A DNA stretch of 64,000 bases from Xenorhabdus indica (lineage in GTDB: Bacteria > Pseudomonadota > Gammaproteobacteria > Enterobacterales > Enterobacteriaceae), in assembly GCF_014467235.1 (NCBI RefSeq), contig NZ_NKHP01000001.1:344295-408294 (forward strand), given 5' to 3'. Position 1 is the first letter of the stretch; every line of letters starts with the position of its first letter. Positions 15,486 through 25,384 of this stretch are shown here, piece by piece. Both the position numbers and the translations under genes were made by a program. Under the pieces are notes generated by a model. The model saw only the letters and a program-made list of their open reading frames with translations. It did not search any database and had not been told where the DNA came from.

Positions 15486-18466
15486 TGGCATCTTATTCAA
15501 TCCCAGGAAGAAATTTTACTATGACGCCAGACTATCTTTGGAATGGTAAAACCATAGACCAACAGCTTACCGGCTGGTCGAAAACCTGGGGGAATAAAAC
15601 AGCGCTGATCTATCAAGAACAACATCTGACTTACCATGACCTCCATCAACTTGTGGAAAGGCTGGCAAGTGGGTTATCTCAGCGGGGAATACGTCATGGT
15701 GACAACGTCATGGTGCAATTGCCTAACTGCATCTCCTTTGTTGTCACCTGTTTTGCTCTGTTTAGATTAGGTGCTCATCCAGTATTATTAATGCCGACAC
15801 AACGGGCCCATGATGTTCATGCACTTTGCCAGATTGCCCGTCCGGTGGCTTACATTATCCCTGATTGTATCCATGGTTTTGATTACCGAGAAATAGCACG
15901 GGAAGTGGCAACGTCTTGTCCTGAGATGAAACATATTATTGTTGATGGGGAAGCAGAAGAATTTACTGCTTTATCCTCCATTGATGGTGAACCACTCGAT
16001 ATCTCTGTTTCTGGACCATGTTACGGTGATATTGCTGTACTCCTGCTTTCCGGAGGAACAACAGGCACGCCGAAATTAATTCCACGCACTCACGATGCCT
16101 ATACTTATGACTTTGTGCTATCAGCTCGCTTGTGCTCAATGAATACCGAAAGCGTTTATTTAGCAGTACTGCCTGTTGCACATAATTTCACCTTAGGCAG
16201 TCCCGGTATTCTGGGCACACTTTCTCAAGGAGGATGTGTCCTCTTAAGTAATACCGCCAGTTGTGATGAAGCCATGCCATTGATTAATCAGCATAAGGTG
16301 ACACATACTGCGTTAGTTCCAGCGCTTGCACGACTCTGGGAACAGGCTCGTGACTGGGAACAAAGCGATCTTTCCTCTCTGCGTTGTTTACAAGTCGGTG
16401 GAGGCAGACTTACACCAGAACTGGCAAAACAGGTGATGACACGACTTGGTCCTTTGCAACAGGTATTTGGCACCGCAGAAGGATTACTTTGCTATACCCG
16501 ACTGGATGATCCTTATGAGGTCATTATTAACACCCAAGGTCGCCCACTATCAGCAGAAGATGAGATAAAAATTGTTGACGCCAATCTGCAATCTGTCCCC
16601 TCCGGTGAAGTAGGCGAATTGATTACACGAGGCCCTTACACCATTACGGAATACTACCGCGCTGAACAACATAATACCATCACCTTCACCACTGACGGAT
16701 TCTATCGTACCGGCGATTTGGTTCGTATGAGAACAGATGGCAACCTGATCGTTGAAGGACGCATTAAAGAGCAGATCAACCGTAGTGGCGAGAAAATTTC
16801 AACACAAGAAATTGAAACATTACTGTTGCAACATTCAAATATTGATGACGTAGTTGTTATCGCTGTTCCTGATGAACTCTTGGGTGAACGAATTTGCGCT
16901 TGCATACCAAAGAATATTAACCAACCAGAACCTATACAGATACAGTCATTTTTACATCAGAAAGGTGTTCAGCGCCATAAGGTCCCTGATCAATGGTTGT
17001 TTGTGGCATATTGGCCATTAACCACAGTAGGGAAAATAGACAAACGTCAGTTGGTACAGATGGCACAAACAGAACATACGAAACAAGCAGAAGAAAATAA
17101 CAACCCAATGCAGCAATATCATGAACACACTATCGCTATTACCAGTACTCCATTAGATCTGGTCACTCATTTAATTGCAGATCTTACAGATAATAATACA
17201 CAACCTTGTACCCTCTACGAGATCAAAGATGAATGGTCATTGGGGATTGGCTGTGCAGCCACTATAAGTGTAAATGTATCTGGACAATTGATTGATTCAA
17301 AAGGTAATCGACATCCATACGATATCAGTACGTTAAGCCAAAAACTTGAGCAGGTCCTCAACGACCTTTCTATCAAAGACTGGCGTGCTTATGGCAGAAC
17401 ATTGTTTGAGTTTTCTCATATGGCATATGAGATACCATTAGCTTCATCATTAGAACAACAAAATGAAGCATTAATAAAAATCACGGTTCCGCAGCATGAA
17501 TTACGCATAATTCAAGGGCAAGTTCTGATACGAACACTTGAAGAAAATCAGCTCACTATATTGAGCGAAAAAATCAGACAAGCTGATCAAGTCGGTACAC
17601 CAACTTTCCCATATACAAAAGAGCTGGAAATTATCAACACAGCAGACGCGGAAAAAAATTATCAAGATAACGTAGCGAATGTGGTTAAAGATATTGTCAC
17701 AGGCCATTACCAAAAAGTGATCCTCTCACGCAAAGTTCAGCTTGGTTCAAATATTGACATGACACACAGTTACTGGTTGGGCCGTCAGGCTAATACCCCT
17801 GCCCGCTCTTTCTTCTTACGGGATGAAGAATTTTCTGCTTACGGTTTCAGCCCAGAAACCGTGGTTGAGGCAGATGGTACTGGTTGGGTCAATAGCCAAC
17901 CATTGGCGGGCACAAGAGCATTGACACATGACAAAGATCAAGATCAAAAGCTGCGGGCAGATTTACTTTCTGATACGAAAGAAATCGCTGAACACGCGGT
18001 GTCAGCCAAACTCGCATTAGAAGAATTGGCCCCGATTTGTCAGGCAGACACGCTTTGTGTATCAGAATTTATGGCTATTCGTGAACGTGGTTCGGTACAA
18101 CATTTAGCATCACGCGTAAAAGGATTATTACAAACAGGAAAAAATCGTTGGGATGCATTCATTGCCTTATTCCCAGCAGTAACAGCTTCAGGGATACCGA
18201 AAAAAACTTCTTTACAAGCTATTTCACATTTTGAAAAAGAACCTCGTCGGCTTTATAGTGGTTGTGTCATGTTATTGGATAGCTCAGGTAAGTTAGACGC
18301 AGCACTGGTATTACGTTCTCTTTATCAGCATAAAGAACACTGTTGGCTACAGGCTGGTGCTGGACTGGTCAGAGATTCGAAGCCAGAAAGAGAATGGCAG
18401 GAAACCTGCGAAAAACTTGAGTGCATTATTAAATATGTTCGCGCGTATTCCAACAAAAAAGACTAA
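15485..18466 (+). CDS. ybtE-irp9: Fused salicylate-AMP ligase and salicylate synthase (YbtE-Irp9 fusion)
   Basis: A 993-residue protein in two halves. Residues 1 to about 535 are an aryl-acid adenylating enzyme of the YbtE/DhbE family: core motif LSGGTTGTPKLIPRTH near 187-202, TDGFYRTGDLVR, GRIKEQINRSGEKIS, and the C-terminal lysine in TTVGKIDKRQL. Residues about 542-993 are a complete chorismate-using salicylate synthase of the Irp9/YbtS/MbtI family: HYQKVILSRKVQL, GFSPETVVEADG, PLAGTRALTHDKDQDQ, RGSVQHLASRV, FPAVTASGIPK, LYSGCVMLLD and LQAGAGLVRDSKPERE. In Yersinia these are two genes. The linker at about 525-545 is polar and rich in Asn, Glu and Gln, and Met542 may mark the old start. The ATG at 15485 overlaps the preceding stop by one base; an in-frame start at 15374 would overlap that gene by 112 bases and lacks homology. 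It would make salicylate from chorismate and load it onto the assembly line. Confidence 0.93.
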   Translation: MASYSIPGRNFTMTPDYLWNGKTIDQQLTGWSKTWGNKTALIYQEQHLTYHDLHQLVERLASGLSQRGIRHGDNVMVQLPNCISFVVTCFALFRLGAHPVLLMPTQRAHDVHALCQIARPVAYIIPDCIHGFDYREIAREVATSCPEMKHIIVDGEAEEFTALSSIDGEPLDISVSGPCYGDIAVLLLSGGTTGTPKLIPRTHDAYTYDFVLSARLCSMNTESVYLAVLPVAHNFTLGSPGILGTLSQGGCVLLSNTASCDEAMPLINQHKVTHTALVPALARLWEQARDWEQSDLSSLRCLQVGGGRLTPELAKQVMTRLGPLQQVFGTAEGLLCYTRLDDPYEVIINTQGRPLSAEDEIKIVDANLQSVPSGEVGELITRGPYTITEYYRAEQHNTITFTTDGFYRTGDLVRMRTDGNLIVEGRIKEQINRSGEKISTQEIETLLLQHSNIDDVVVIAVPDELLGERICACIPKNINQPEPIQIQSFLHQKGVQRHKVPDQWLFVAYWPLTTVGKIDKRQLVQMAQTEHTKQAEENNNPMQQYHEHTIAITSTPLDLVTHLIADLTDNNTQPCTLYEIKDEWSLGIGCAATISVNVSGQLIDSKGNRHPYDISTLSQKLEQVLNDLSIKDWRAYGRTLFEFSHMAYEIPLASSLEQQNEALIKITVPQHELRIIQGQVLIRTLEENQLTILSEKIRQADQVGTPTFPYTKELEIINTADAEKNYQDNVANVVKDIVTGHYQKVILSRKVQLGSNIDMTHSYWLGRQANTPARSFFLRDEEFSAYGFSPETVVEADGTGWVNSQPLAGTRALTHDKDQDQKLRADLLSDTKEIAEHAVSAKLALEELAPICQADTLCVSEFMAIRERGSVQHLASRVKGLLQTGKNRWDAFIALFPAVTASGIPKKTSLQAISHFEKEPRRLYSGCVMLLDSSGKLDAALVLRSLYQHKEHCWLQAGAGLVRDSKPEREWQETCEKLECIIKYVRAYSNKKD

Positions 18467-18509
18467 GAGTCTATTAAATAAGCCATAATGCTCTAGTAGC
18501 AATACCTCC

Positions 18510-18539
18510 GGGAAAGCCAGAGTCATATCTGGTTTTCCC
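18510..18539. terminator. Hairpin between the siderophore operon and pdxY
   Basis: A 12-bp stem (GGGAAAGCCAGA paired with TCTGGTTTTCCC, one G-T pair) with a 6-nt loop lies between the convergent ends of the ligase-synthase gene and pdxY. There is no clear T tract on either side, so it may be a processed 3' end or a weak bidirectional terminator. It marks the right border of the siderophore operon. Confidence 0.6.
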
Positions 18540-18574
18540 AGGATGAGCATGAACAATACTGGCTGTTTTTATAC

Positions 18575-19453
18575 TTAATCAATTTGCACGGCACTGAATT
18601 TATGGGTCGGGGTTACCATCTTGTCCTGAGCAGCTACAAGCTGTAACTCAAACTCTCCTCTTTTTTGCGTTTCCAGCATGACTTCATAAACTCCTGCGGT
18701 AACATGTTCCAACGCAGCCTGCAATGCTGAATTTGTTAAAGACGGGCTTTTCAGTAGGTTAACGAGGAATAAGCCGCTGGTTAAATCACCTATTCCAACG
18801 GGTTGACGTTCACCGGTATCGATCAATGGTCGGCTGATATGCCAGCTATTTTCTTTAGTTACCAGCAACATTTCGAAATTATCTTTTCGGTAGCCTGCAC
18901 GACTAAGATGTTTAACCAAAACAATTTTAGGGCCTTTTTCACACAGTAAACGGGCTGCGGATATTGCTTGTTCTACCTCTTTGATTTCCCGCATAACCAG
19001 TGTTTCAAGCTCCAGTAAATTAGGGGCAATGATATCACTGACAGGTAACGCCTTTTCAGTAAGGAATTCGGCCACTCCCGGAGCAACAATGCATCCTTTT
19101 TCCGGATGTCCCATAACAGGATCACAGAAATACCATGCCTCAGGATTAGCTTGTTTAACCTGTTTCACGATATCAAGGATATAGTTTCCCTGCTCCGCCG
19201 AACCAATATAACCACTCAGTACGGCATTACAGGATGCTAATTTATTAATTTCACCAATTCCCTGCACAATTTCAGCCAGATGCTCCGGCGGCATCACACA
19301 ACCACGCCATTGTGGATATTGAGTATGGTTAGAAAACTGAACCGTATTTAATGGCCATACGTTCACTCCCATACGACACATCGGAAAAACAGACGCGCTG
19401 TTTCCTGCGTGACCAAAAACAACATGAGACTGAATTGAAAGAATATTTTTCAT
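18575..19453 (-). CDS. pdxY: Pyridoxal kinase PdxY
   Basis: A 292-residue PfkB/ribokinase-fold kinase (E. coli PdxY has 287). It phosphorylates pyridoxal to pyridoxal 5'-phosphate in the B6 salvage pathway. The N-terminus [20 protein letters not shown] and the internal segments [11 protein letters not shown] and [15 protein letters not shown] (ATP/Mg site with the catalytic Asp) are typical of PdxY rather than PdxK. It is last in the order pdxH-tyrS-pdxY, the same as in E. coli. A 124-base gap separates it from tyrS and contains a hairpin, so it may be partly uncoupled. The siderophore operon ends convergently with it. Confidence 0.96.
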   Translation of the reverse strand: MKNILSIQSHVVFGHAGNSASVFPMCRMGVNVWPLNTVQFSNHTQYPQWRGCVMPPEHLAEIVQGIGEINKLASCNAVLSGYIGSAEQGNYILDIVKQVKQANPEAWYFCDPVMGHPEKGCIVAPGVAEFLTEKALPVSDIIAPNLLELETLVMREIKEVEQAISAARLLCEKGPKIVLVKHLSRAGYRKDNFEMLLVTKENSWHISRPLIDTGERQPVGIGDLTSGLFLVNLLKSPSLTNSALQAALEHVTAGVYEVMLETQKRGEFELQLVAAQDKMVTPTHKFSAVQID

Positions 19454-19536
19454 GATAAGGCCTGGTTTATTATTTTAGGAGCGATGCTTAAAAACCATGT
19501 TTAAGAACCATAAGTGGCTTAACAGGCAGATATTTT

Positions 19537-19560
19537 AAGGGCAACAGTACGTTGCCCTTT
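19537..19560 (-). terminator. Hairpin after tyrS
   Basis: AAGGGCAAC and GTTGCCCTT form a 9-bp stem with a 5-nt loop directly after the tyrS stop in the direction of transcription, before pdxY. The following U tract on the minus strand is weak, so read-through into pdxY is possible. Confidence 0.65.
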
Positions 19561-19577
19561 AGTAACACTTTTATGGA

Positions 19578-20849
19578 TTATTTCCAATTAATGAGGCAGT
19601 AATGTTTTTTACCACGGCGCAGTAAAGTATAACGTCCAAACAGACGGTCATTATCGGTAAACACATACATAGGCTCAGACTGTTTTTCACCATTAACGGA
19701 AACCGCATTGGAGCTGATCATGGTCCGCGCCTGCCCACGGGAAGGAACAAATTCAGCGGTCACCAAAGCCTGTTGCAAATCAGCATCCTTCTCAAGTTCA
19801 ATTGCCGGCATACCATCCTGCGCTAATTGTGCAAAATCATCTTCGGTCAAATCGGCGACAGCGCCAGAGAACAAGCTTTCAGTAATGCGTTTCGCCGCAG
19901 TAAGACCCGCTTCACCATGTACCAGTCTGGTAACTTCTTCGGCCAGAACATACTGAGCTCGCGGAGCTTTACTGCTGTTCTTATCTTCTTCTTCCAATGC
20001 GTTGATTTTCTCAATGCTGATGAAAGTAAAAAATTTCAGGAAACGATACACATCAGCATCTGCTGTGTTAATCCAGAACTGATAAAATTTGTATGGGCTG
20101 GTTTTCTTAGGATCCAACCAAACTGCGCCACCTTCTGTTTTACCGAATTTGGTGCCATCAGATTTAGTAATCAGAGGTACTGTCAAACCAAATACTTGTT
20201 TCTGATGTAAACGGCGTGTCAAATCGATACCTGACGTAATATTGCCCCATTGGTCTGAACCACCGATCTGCAATTCAACACCGTATTTTCCATTCAGGTT
20301 AGCAAAATCATAAGATTGTAACAGGTTATAAGAAAACTCAGTGTACGAAATACCAACATCATCACGGTTCAGGCGCTGCTTCACCGCTTCTTTATTGATC
20401 ATCTGGTTAACGGAAAAGTGCTTGCCTATATCACGCAGAAAAGTCAGTACATCCATTTCGCCAAACCATTCATAATTGTTGGCTAATTCTGCACCATTCT
20501 CACCTTCAAAATCGAGGAATGGTGAAACTTGTTTCCGAATTTTTTCAACCCACTCTTTGACAGTTTCTTCTGTATTTAATTTACGCTCCACAGCTTTAAA
20601 GCTCGGATCGCCAATCAGACCTGTCGCTCCACCGACTAACGCTATCGGCTTATGCCCTGCCAGTTGGAATCTTTTTAAACACAGCAAGGGAACCAGATGG
20701 CCCAAATGCAAGCTGTCAGCGGTAGGATCAAAGCCGCAATAGAGAGAGACCGGACTTTGCGCCAGTCTTTCCGCTAACGCCTCTTCATCCGTTACCTGGG
20801 CAATAAGGCCCCGCTCTTGCAGTTGTTTAATCAGGTTATTGCTAGACAT
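19578..20849 (-). CDS. tyrS: Tyrosyl-tRNA synthetase
   Basis: A class I aminoacyl-tRNA synthetase of 423 residues (E. coli 424). It shows the HIGH-type motif HLGH at 48-51, the tyrosine pocket segment [24 protein letters not shown], the KMSKS-type loop KFGKT and a C-terminal S4-like RNA-binding domain ending at [13 protein letters not shown]. It charges tRNA-Tyr. The start at 20849 was chosen because GGAG lies 7 bases before it and the protein then starts like E. coli TyrS ([10 protein letters not shown]); an ATG 12 bases upstream is possible but has no better site. Confidence 0.97.
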   Translation of the reverse strand: MSSNNLIKQLQERGLIAQVTDEEALAERLAQSPVSLYCGFDPTADSLHLGHLVPLLCLKRFQLAGHKPIALVGGATGLIGDPSFKAVERKLNTEETVKEWVEKIRKQVSPFLDFEGENGAELANNYEWFGEMDVLTFLRDIGKHFSVNQMINKEAVKQRLNRDDVGISYTEFSYNLLQSYDFANLNGKYGVELQIGGSDQWGNITSGIDLTRRLHQKQVFGLTVPLITKSDGTKFGKTEGGAVWLDPKKTSPYKFYQFWINTADADVYRFLKFFTFISIEKINALEEEDKNSSKAPRAQYVLAEEVTRLVHGEAGLTAAKRITESLFSGAVADLTEDDFAQLAQDGMPAIELEKDADLQQALVTAEFVPSRGQARTMISSNAVSVNGEKQSEPMYVFTDNDRLFGRYTLLRRGKKHYCLINWK

Positions 20850-20895
20850 CAATGACTCCATCGGTTTGTATTCTGTAGTTATACCCTTTGTCTTT

Positions 20896-20946
20896 CAAGT
20901 TGCAGGCTTTATCGATTATGTTCACTGATTGCTGCACTGCAACTTG
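20896..20946. repeat. Inverted repeat in the pdxH-tyrS gap
   Basis: CAAGTTGCAG at 20896-20905 and its exact complement CTGCAACTTG at 20937-20946 flank a 31-base spacer, upstream of tyrS. It could fold as a hairpin in the tyrS leader or end pdxH transcripts. No T tract is visible. It may be a copy of a dispersed intergenic palindrome, which cannot be judged from one window. Confidence 0.6.
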
Positions 20947-21052
20947 CAACCTATTAGGCATATATAATTGTCACAATTTGCTATAAATCGCGCGCTATAG
21001 CATAAAACGCCAGTAATATAAGTGCCAGTATTAAAAATGGTAATTGGTACAG

Positions 21053-21706
21053 TTAAGGCGCCAAACGATCAATATGCCACTCATCTCCTTCACGTTGGTA
21101 CAGAAAACGATCATGAAGACGACTAGCACCTCCCTGCCAAAACTCTACTGAATCAAACTCAACCCGGAATCCCCCCCAGAAACTGGGTAACGGCACTTCG
21201 CCATTCTGAAATTTCTGCTTAAGTTCTAAGAAGTTACTTTCTAAAATACTTCTGGCCGAAATACGAGAAGATTGTTGTGAAGCCCAAGCTGCAATCTGAC
21301 TATCTTTCGGACGGCTGTGAAAATATTTCACCACTTCAACAGGTGATAAACGTTCAGCTTTTCCCAGGAAACTAACCTGTCGCTCAAGCTGATACCATGG
21401 GAAATGGAGACTGATACGGTTATTTTGAGCTAAATGTTTTGCCTTCCGACTGCCAAGATTGGTATAAAACACCAGACTACGGGTATCAAAGTGTTTTAAT
21501 AAAACAATACGCTGATAAGGCTGACCATGCTCATCAACCGTCGCAATACACATTGCCGTTGGATCGCTGAGTTTGGCTTCACAGGCCTGTTTGAACCACA
21601 GTTCGAACAAATCCATCGGCTCTTTAGTAAGATCTTTCCGCCGTAATCCGCCACGCATATATTCGCGGCGCAATTCTGCTATATGAGTTTCATTATGCTC
21701 TGACAT
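21053..21706 (-). CDS. pdxH: Pyridoxine/pyridoxamine 5'-phosphate oxidase
   Basis: A 217-residue FMN-dependent oxidase (E. coli 218) that converts pyridoxine or pyridoxamine 5'-phosphate to pyridoxal 5'-phosphate. It starts with [15 protein letters not shown], has the FMN-binding segment [19 protein letters not shown], and ends with the family signature [19 protein letters not shown] and the C-terminal RLAP. Its position upstream of tyrS and pdxY places two B6 genes around the synthetase, as in other Enterobacterales. Confidence 0.97.
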   Translation of the reverse strand: MSEHNETHIAELRREYMRGGLRRKDLTKEPMDLFELWFKQACEAKLSDPTAMCIATVDEHGQPYQRIVLLKHFDTRSLVFYTNLGSRKAKHLAQNNRISLHFPWYQLERQVSFLGKAERLSPVEVVKYFHSRPKDSQIAAWASQQSSRISARSILESNFLELKQKFQNGEVPLPSFWGGFRVEFDSVEFWQGGASRLHDRFLYQREGDEWHIDRLAP

Positions 21707-21747
21707 TTTTAGCTCTCGATTCCTGAATGAGTATCAGCATAACATTG

Positions 21748-22860
21748 TTATCTATCAGCAACAGGATAAATTGCTCCTAAAATCGTTGCCCTGTCGGCAC
21801 CAGTTACTGATGGTAAGTTACCCGGCAGCCCAGACATTGTACGGAATGCCAACCAAGCGAATGCTAATGCTTCCATATCATCACCACTCAATCCATATTT
21901 ATCTGTTGTAGCAACTTCAGTATCAGGCAACAAAGCAGACAATCGATGCATGATGAACGGATTTCTGGCACCACCACCACAAACCAACAAACGTTCACAA
22001 CCATCATTCAGTAATACCTGCTCGGCAATACTAACTGCTGTCAGTTCAGCTAGAGTGGCTTGCACATCCTCTGGTTTGACATCAGGAAAATCAACCAATT
22101 GTTTTTCCAACCATACCATATTGAAGTATTCACGCCCCGTACTTTTCGGCGCAGTACGTGCGAAGTAAGGATCAGACAACATTTTCTGTAGTAAATCCTC
22201 GTTGACGTTCCCTTCATCCGCCCATTGTGCATCTTTATCATAAGGCAGTTGTTTATGACGCCATGTCCAGGCATCCATCAGCATATTCCCCGGCCCGGTA
22301 TCGTATCCTTTGACAGCAGAATTTGGCAGAAGCGCAGAGATATTGGCAATACCACCAATATTAAGAATCACACGCCTTTCTGCCGGATGCCCAAGTACCG
22401 CCATATGGAATGCGGGAACTAAAGGTGCTCCCTGACCACCATACGCCATATCGCGGCGGCGAAAATCTCCTACAGTTGTAATGCCCGTTAATGCTGCTAC
22501 ACGGTTATTATCACCGATTTGTATGGTAAAAGGTTTTTCGCCGTCCGGTTCATGCCATACAGTCTGACCATGACACCCAATCGCTGTAATATCATTTGCA
22601 GTTAACCCGGCTTTATCTAATAATCCTTTTACTGATTCAGCAAAAAGCGTCCCCAGTTCATAATCAAGCTGCCCAACTATTGATAATGTTGTCTGCTGCC
22701 CCTGACAAATAGAAAGTAATTTTTGTTTAAGTTCCTGAGGAAATGGATGGCTATAACTTTCCTGCTGTGTAACCGCCTTATCACTAATCTCTGCTAAAAT
22801 AACATCAACCCCATCCATGCTGGTGCCCGACATCACGCCAATATAACGTCCTGACTTCAT
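21748..22860 (-). CDS. anmK: Anhydro-N-acetylmuramic acid kinase
   Basis: A 370-residue sugar kinase-like protein (E. coli 369) that cleaves and phosphorylates 1,6-anhydro-MurNAc to MurNAc-6-phosphate during peptidoglycan recycling. It shows the family start [20 protein letters not shown], then [34 protein letters not shown] and [14 protein letters not shown]. The start at 22860 (MKSGRY) has AGGAG 8 bases upstream; the longer frame from 22926 has no homology in its extra residues. It is transcribed away from slyB. Confidence 0.97.
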   Translation of the reverse strand: MKSGRYIGVMSGTSMDGVDVILAEISDKAVTQQESYSHPFPQELKQKLLSICQGQQTTLSIVGQLDYELGTLFAESVKGLLDKAGLTANDITAIGCHGQTVWHEPDGEKPFTIQIGDNNRVAALTGITTVGDFRRRDMAYGGQGAPLVPAFHMAVLGHPAERRVILNIGGIANISALLPNSAVKGYDTGPGNMLMDAWTWRHKQLPYDKDAQWADEGNVNEDLLQKMLSDPYFARTAPKSTGREYFNMVWLEKQLVDFPDVKPEDVQATLAELTAVSIAEQVLLNDGCERLLVCGGGARNPFIMHRLSALLPDTEVATTDKYGLSGDDMEALAFAWLAFRTMSGLPGNLPSVTGADRATILGAIYPVADR

Positions 22861-23194
22861 AAATATTCTCCTATTTAAAGAATGGATTACATTTGTAAAT
22901 AAATTCCGTGTAACTATAAAACACATTGATTTGGACTATATATGCTTAACAAGCAATATAAGAGATAAAATCTGAGTTTTGGAGGACTCTTCACAAAACA
23001 TGCTAAACTTTTGGTCAGGAATTATTCCTATTGGAGTTCATCGAGAAATTTATTATATATTTAGAGATAAGCCATTAGTGTATAGAATAAGTAACTCGCA
23101 AAATTATTATGCTTGTTACTGACCATAGTAGCTGAATGCTTGGTTGTAGGTTTATTATCAGTTTTCCCCCGTAGCATTAAAATTAGGAGTAACT
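22861..23194. other. anmK-slyB divergent intergenic region
   Basis: 334 AT-rich bases between divergent anmK and slyB must hold both promoters. I see no further gene. No confident operator could be assigned; a PhoP-type direct repeat was looked for before slyB and not found convincingly. Confidence 0.5.
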
Positions 23195-23668
23195 ATGTTC
23201 AAACGTTTCCTGGTTGGTGCAGTTGTAGTGACAACATTATCCGGATGTGCTGACATGGGAGCACTTTCCAGCGACACCTACTCGATTGGTCAAGCCAAAC
23301 AAATTCAAAACGTTGCCTATGGCACTATTCTGTCCGTCCGCCCGGTGACTATTAAAGGTGGTCAGTCTGGTGACCCGAATGTACTGGGTCTGATTGGTGG
23401 AGCTGTTTTAGGTGGATTATTAGGAAATACCATTGGTGGTGGTTCTGGTCAAAAGCTTGCAACAGCCGCAGGTGCTATCGCTGGTGGAATGGCAGGTCAA
23501 GGAATTGAAGGTGTTCTCGATAAAACAAAAGGTGTTGAATTGGAAATTCGTACTGATAGCGGAAGGAATATCGTTGTGGTACAGAAGCTGGATCAGGTTG
23601 TATTCAATAAAGGGCAACGAGTTAAAATCGTCGATAGTGGCGACTCGACAACGGTATCACCTATTTAA
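23195..23668 (+). CDS. slyB: Outer membrane lipoprotein SlyB
   Basis: A 157-residue lipoprotein (E. coli 155). The signal peptide MFKRFLVGAVVVTTLSGC carries a lipobox ending at Cys18, followed by Ala-Asp. The central part holds the glycine-zipper 2TM-like stretch (LGLIGGAVLGGLLGNTIGG and GAIAGGMAGQGIEG), which in the family inserts in or spans the outer membrane. SlyB is an envelope-stress lipoprotein that surrounds outer-membrane proteins in PhoPQ-type stress. GGAG lies 9 bases before the ATG. It ends convergently against slyA with a strong shared hairpin. Confidence 0.95.
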   Translation: MFKRFLVGAVVVTTLSGCADMGALSSDTYSIGQAKQIQNVAYGTILSVRPVTIKGGQSGDPNVLGLIGGAVLGGLLGNTIGGGSGQKLATAAGAIAGGMAGQGIEGVLDKTKGVELEIRTDSGRNIVVVQKLDQVVFNKGQRVKIVDSGDSTTVSPI

Positions 23669-23687
23669 CATTGTTCAATGTATATTT

Positions 23688-23736
23688 AAACAGAAAATCG
23701 CGGAACTAAATCTTGGTAATCCGTGATTTTCTGTTT
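23688..23736. terminator. Bidirectional terminator between slyB and slyA
   Basis: A 17-bp stem (23688-23704 with 23720-23736, one G-T pair) and a 15-nt loop. The stem arms are A-rich on one side and T-rich on the other (AAACAGAAAATC / GATTTTCTGTTT), so a terminal T run is available in both directions, matching the convergent gene pair. Confidence 0.85.
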
Positions 23737-23748
23737 ATCGATTGATTT

Positions 23749-24186
23749 TTATATTACCTGTTTATGTAATTGGTTAATATTTTTTTCGATTTTTTTTATT
23801 ACAGAAGCAAGCAGAATTAGCTCATCATGAGTAATTCCCTCCAAAATTTCTTTCCTCGTCAAACCAATAACACTATCCACTTCTTTGATAAAATTTTCCG
23901 ATTCTTCGGTTAATTTGATTCTTTTGGCACGCCGGTCATTAGCACATGTGTGCCTTGTAATGAGTTTTTTTTCTTCTAATTGATCTAAAGTTCTTACCAA
24001 GGACGGTTGTTCGATACCAATAGCTTTCGCAAGTTGTATCTGTGACTGCTCCGGTGGTAACAGACTAATATTATACAGAGTAACCCAATGTGTTTGAGTT
24101 AATTTCAACGGCTTCAAACGATGATCAATTAAAGCGCGCCAAACACGAACTAAACGTGCCAGGTCTGATCCCAATGTCAATTCCAA
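23749..24186 (-). CDS. slyA: MarR-family transcription regulator SlyA
   Basis: A 145-residue winged-helix MarR-family regulator (E. coli 144). Highly conserved segments are [32 protein letters not shown] and the DNA-binding helix-wing [21 protein letters not shown] followed by [10 protein letters not shown]. SlyA-type proteins relieve H-NS silencing and control envelope, virulence and secondary metabolism genes. The start is TTG at 24186, six bases after a strong AAGGAGG; TTG is also the start of E. coli slyA. The long AT-rich region upstream is its likely control region. Confidence 0.96.
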   Translation of the reverse strand: MELTLGSDLARLVRVWRALIDHRLKPLKLTQTHWVTLYNISLLPPEQSQIQLAKAIGIEQPSLVRTLDQLEEKKLITRHTCANDRRAKRIKLTEESENFIKEVDSVIGLTRKEILEGITHDELILLASVIKKIEKNINQLHKQVI

Positions 24187-24885
24187 TTACCCCTCCTTAT
24201 AATTAGAGACTCATATAACATCAATGAATTATCCAATCAGTTTATTCATATGAATAATGGATACGCATCCTATATCACGCTCACATAAGTAGAGTCAGAT
24301 ATTTCGCTAATTACTTAATTTAGTGTCGCGTTGGCGTGTTACTTACGTTTCACAAACAAAAATAAAGTTGACATCTTCGTTGCCCTAAAAAGCGAAGTTT
24401 TACGGCACATCGAATAAAATCGCGCATTAATCCACCAACGATATAAACTGTATAAAATAATCCTTCAACTAAACTATTAAAATTTTAAATATCAACGAAA
24501 CAAATACAAACTCTAAAAAATAGATACAGCACCACTCGGCTAAAGTTCTATAAGAATAACCGCCATCCAAATACTAATCTATATATTTTTACATTAATAT
24601 CATTTTTCTCTTACAGTTACAGCCAATAAAAAGACAAAAATCATTAAAAACAATAAGATAAATAATTAGCGTGATTATTGTTCAATAATTGATTATTTGA
24701 TAAGAAAATTTTACCGAAAGACTTTAATTAGTCAACTGTTGTAATATTTTTTAATGACCTATATCAAATAAAAGACATGTAATATGAATAAAATATCATT
24801 TTATTACAGTAAAGCTTCCTAACCTTATGGGAAATATGAAATATTATTCATATAAACAATTTTCATTAACAGTTAAGACAGAAAA
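24187..24885. other. 699-base AT-rich gap between slyA and ydhL
   Basis: No convincing gene is visible on either strand; the only open frames are short and in low-complexity AT-rich DNA. In E. coli ydhIJK, sodC and others lie between slyA and ydhL, so this gap is where those genes are absent. It must contain the slyA promoter at its left end. A loose dyad, AATAAT-N7-ATTATT, lies near 24671-24689 but is not a good Fur or SlyA site. Confidence 0.5.
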
Positions 24886-25125
24886 TCAAAATAATCCAAG
24901 CTGTTTTGATGGTTCACCTTCATCATGTTCTTTATTCCTTCTCATTCGCAGATATCTATCACGACATAACCGCAATACTTCTCTTTTTTGTCCATCTGAT
25001 AATTTCATCCACATAAATCGCTCCTCCCTACTGCGATAACATCCCCGACAGAAACCACGAGTATCAGATTCACAAATCCCTTTACAAGGGTTCGGAATAG
25101 CAAAAAACTCTAATTGCTCAGCCAT
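24886..25125 (-). CDS. ydhL: DUF1289 family small cysteine-rich protein YdhL
   Basis: A 79-residue protein with the DUF1289 cysteine pattern: CKGICESDTRGFCRGCYRSREE near 14-35, then a basic helical stretch with W-MKLSDGQKREVL. The four clustered cysteines suggest a metal or Fe-S site; the biochemical role is unknown. An AGGAGG sits just before the start. It is divergent from gloA across a 259-base gap. Confidence 0.85.
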   Translation of the reverse strand: MAEQLEFFAIPNPCKGICESDTRGFCRGCYRSREERFMWMKLSDGQKREVLRLCRDRYLRMRRNKEHDEGEPSKQLGLF

Positions 25126-25384
25126 GTCATCCTCCTGTACTCAGAGTTACCTAAATAATATCTATGACAGAATTGCAACATTACCCAGATTAAGTTCAAG
25201 CCAAATATTGAACTACAAAAATAGTAATGATTAGAAACAAAATAGATGAAAGGACGAATTGAATTACTTTATCTTTACCATATATAGTTAATCAAACATA
25301 TGCAGTCAGAGCGCAAAATTTCACCACTACGTTATTTCGCGATATCGCCATTTGATTATAAGACCATAAATTCAAGAGGTAATC

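Noticed and set aside
24660-24700. Fur-like dyad in the slyA-ydhL gap
   Set aside because: The match to the 19-bp Fur consensus is poor and it does not face a start codon at a useful distance; in such AT-rich DNA it is expected by chance.
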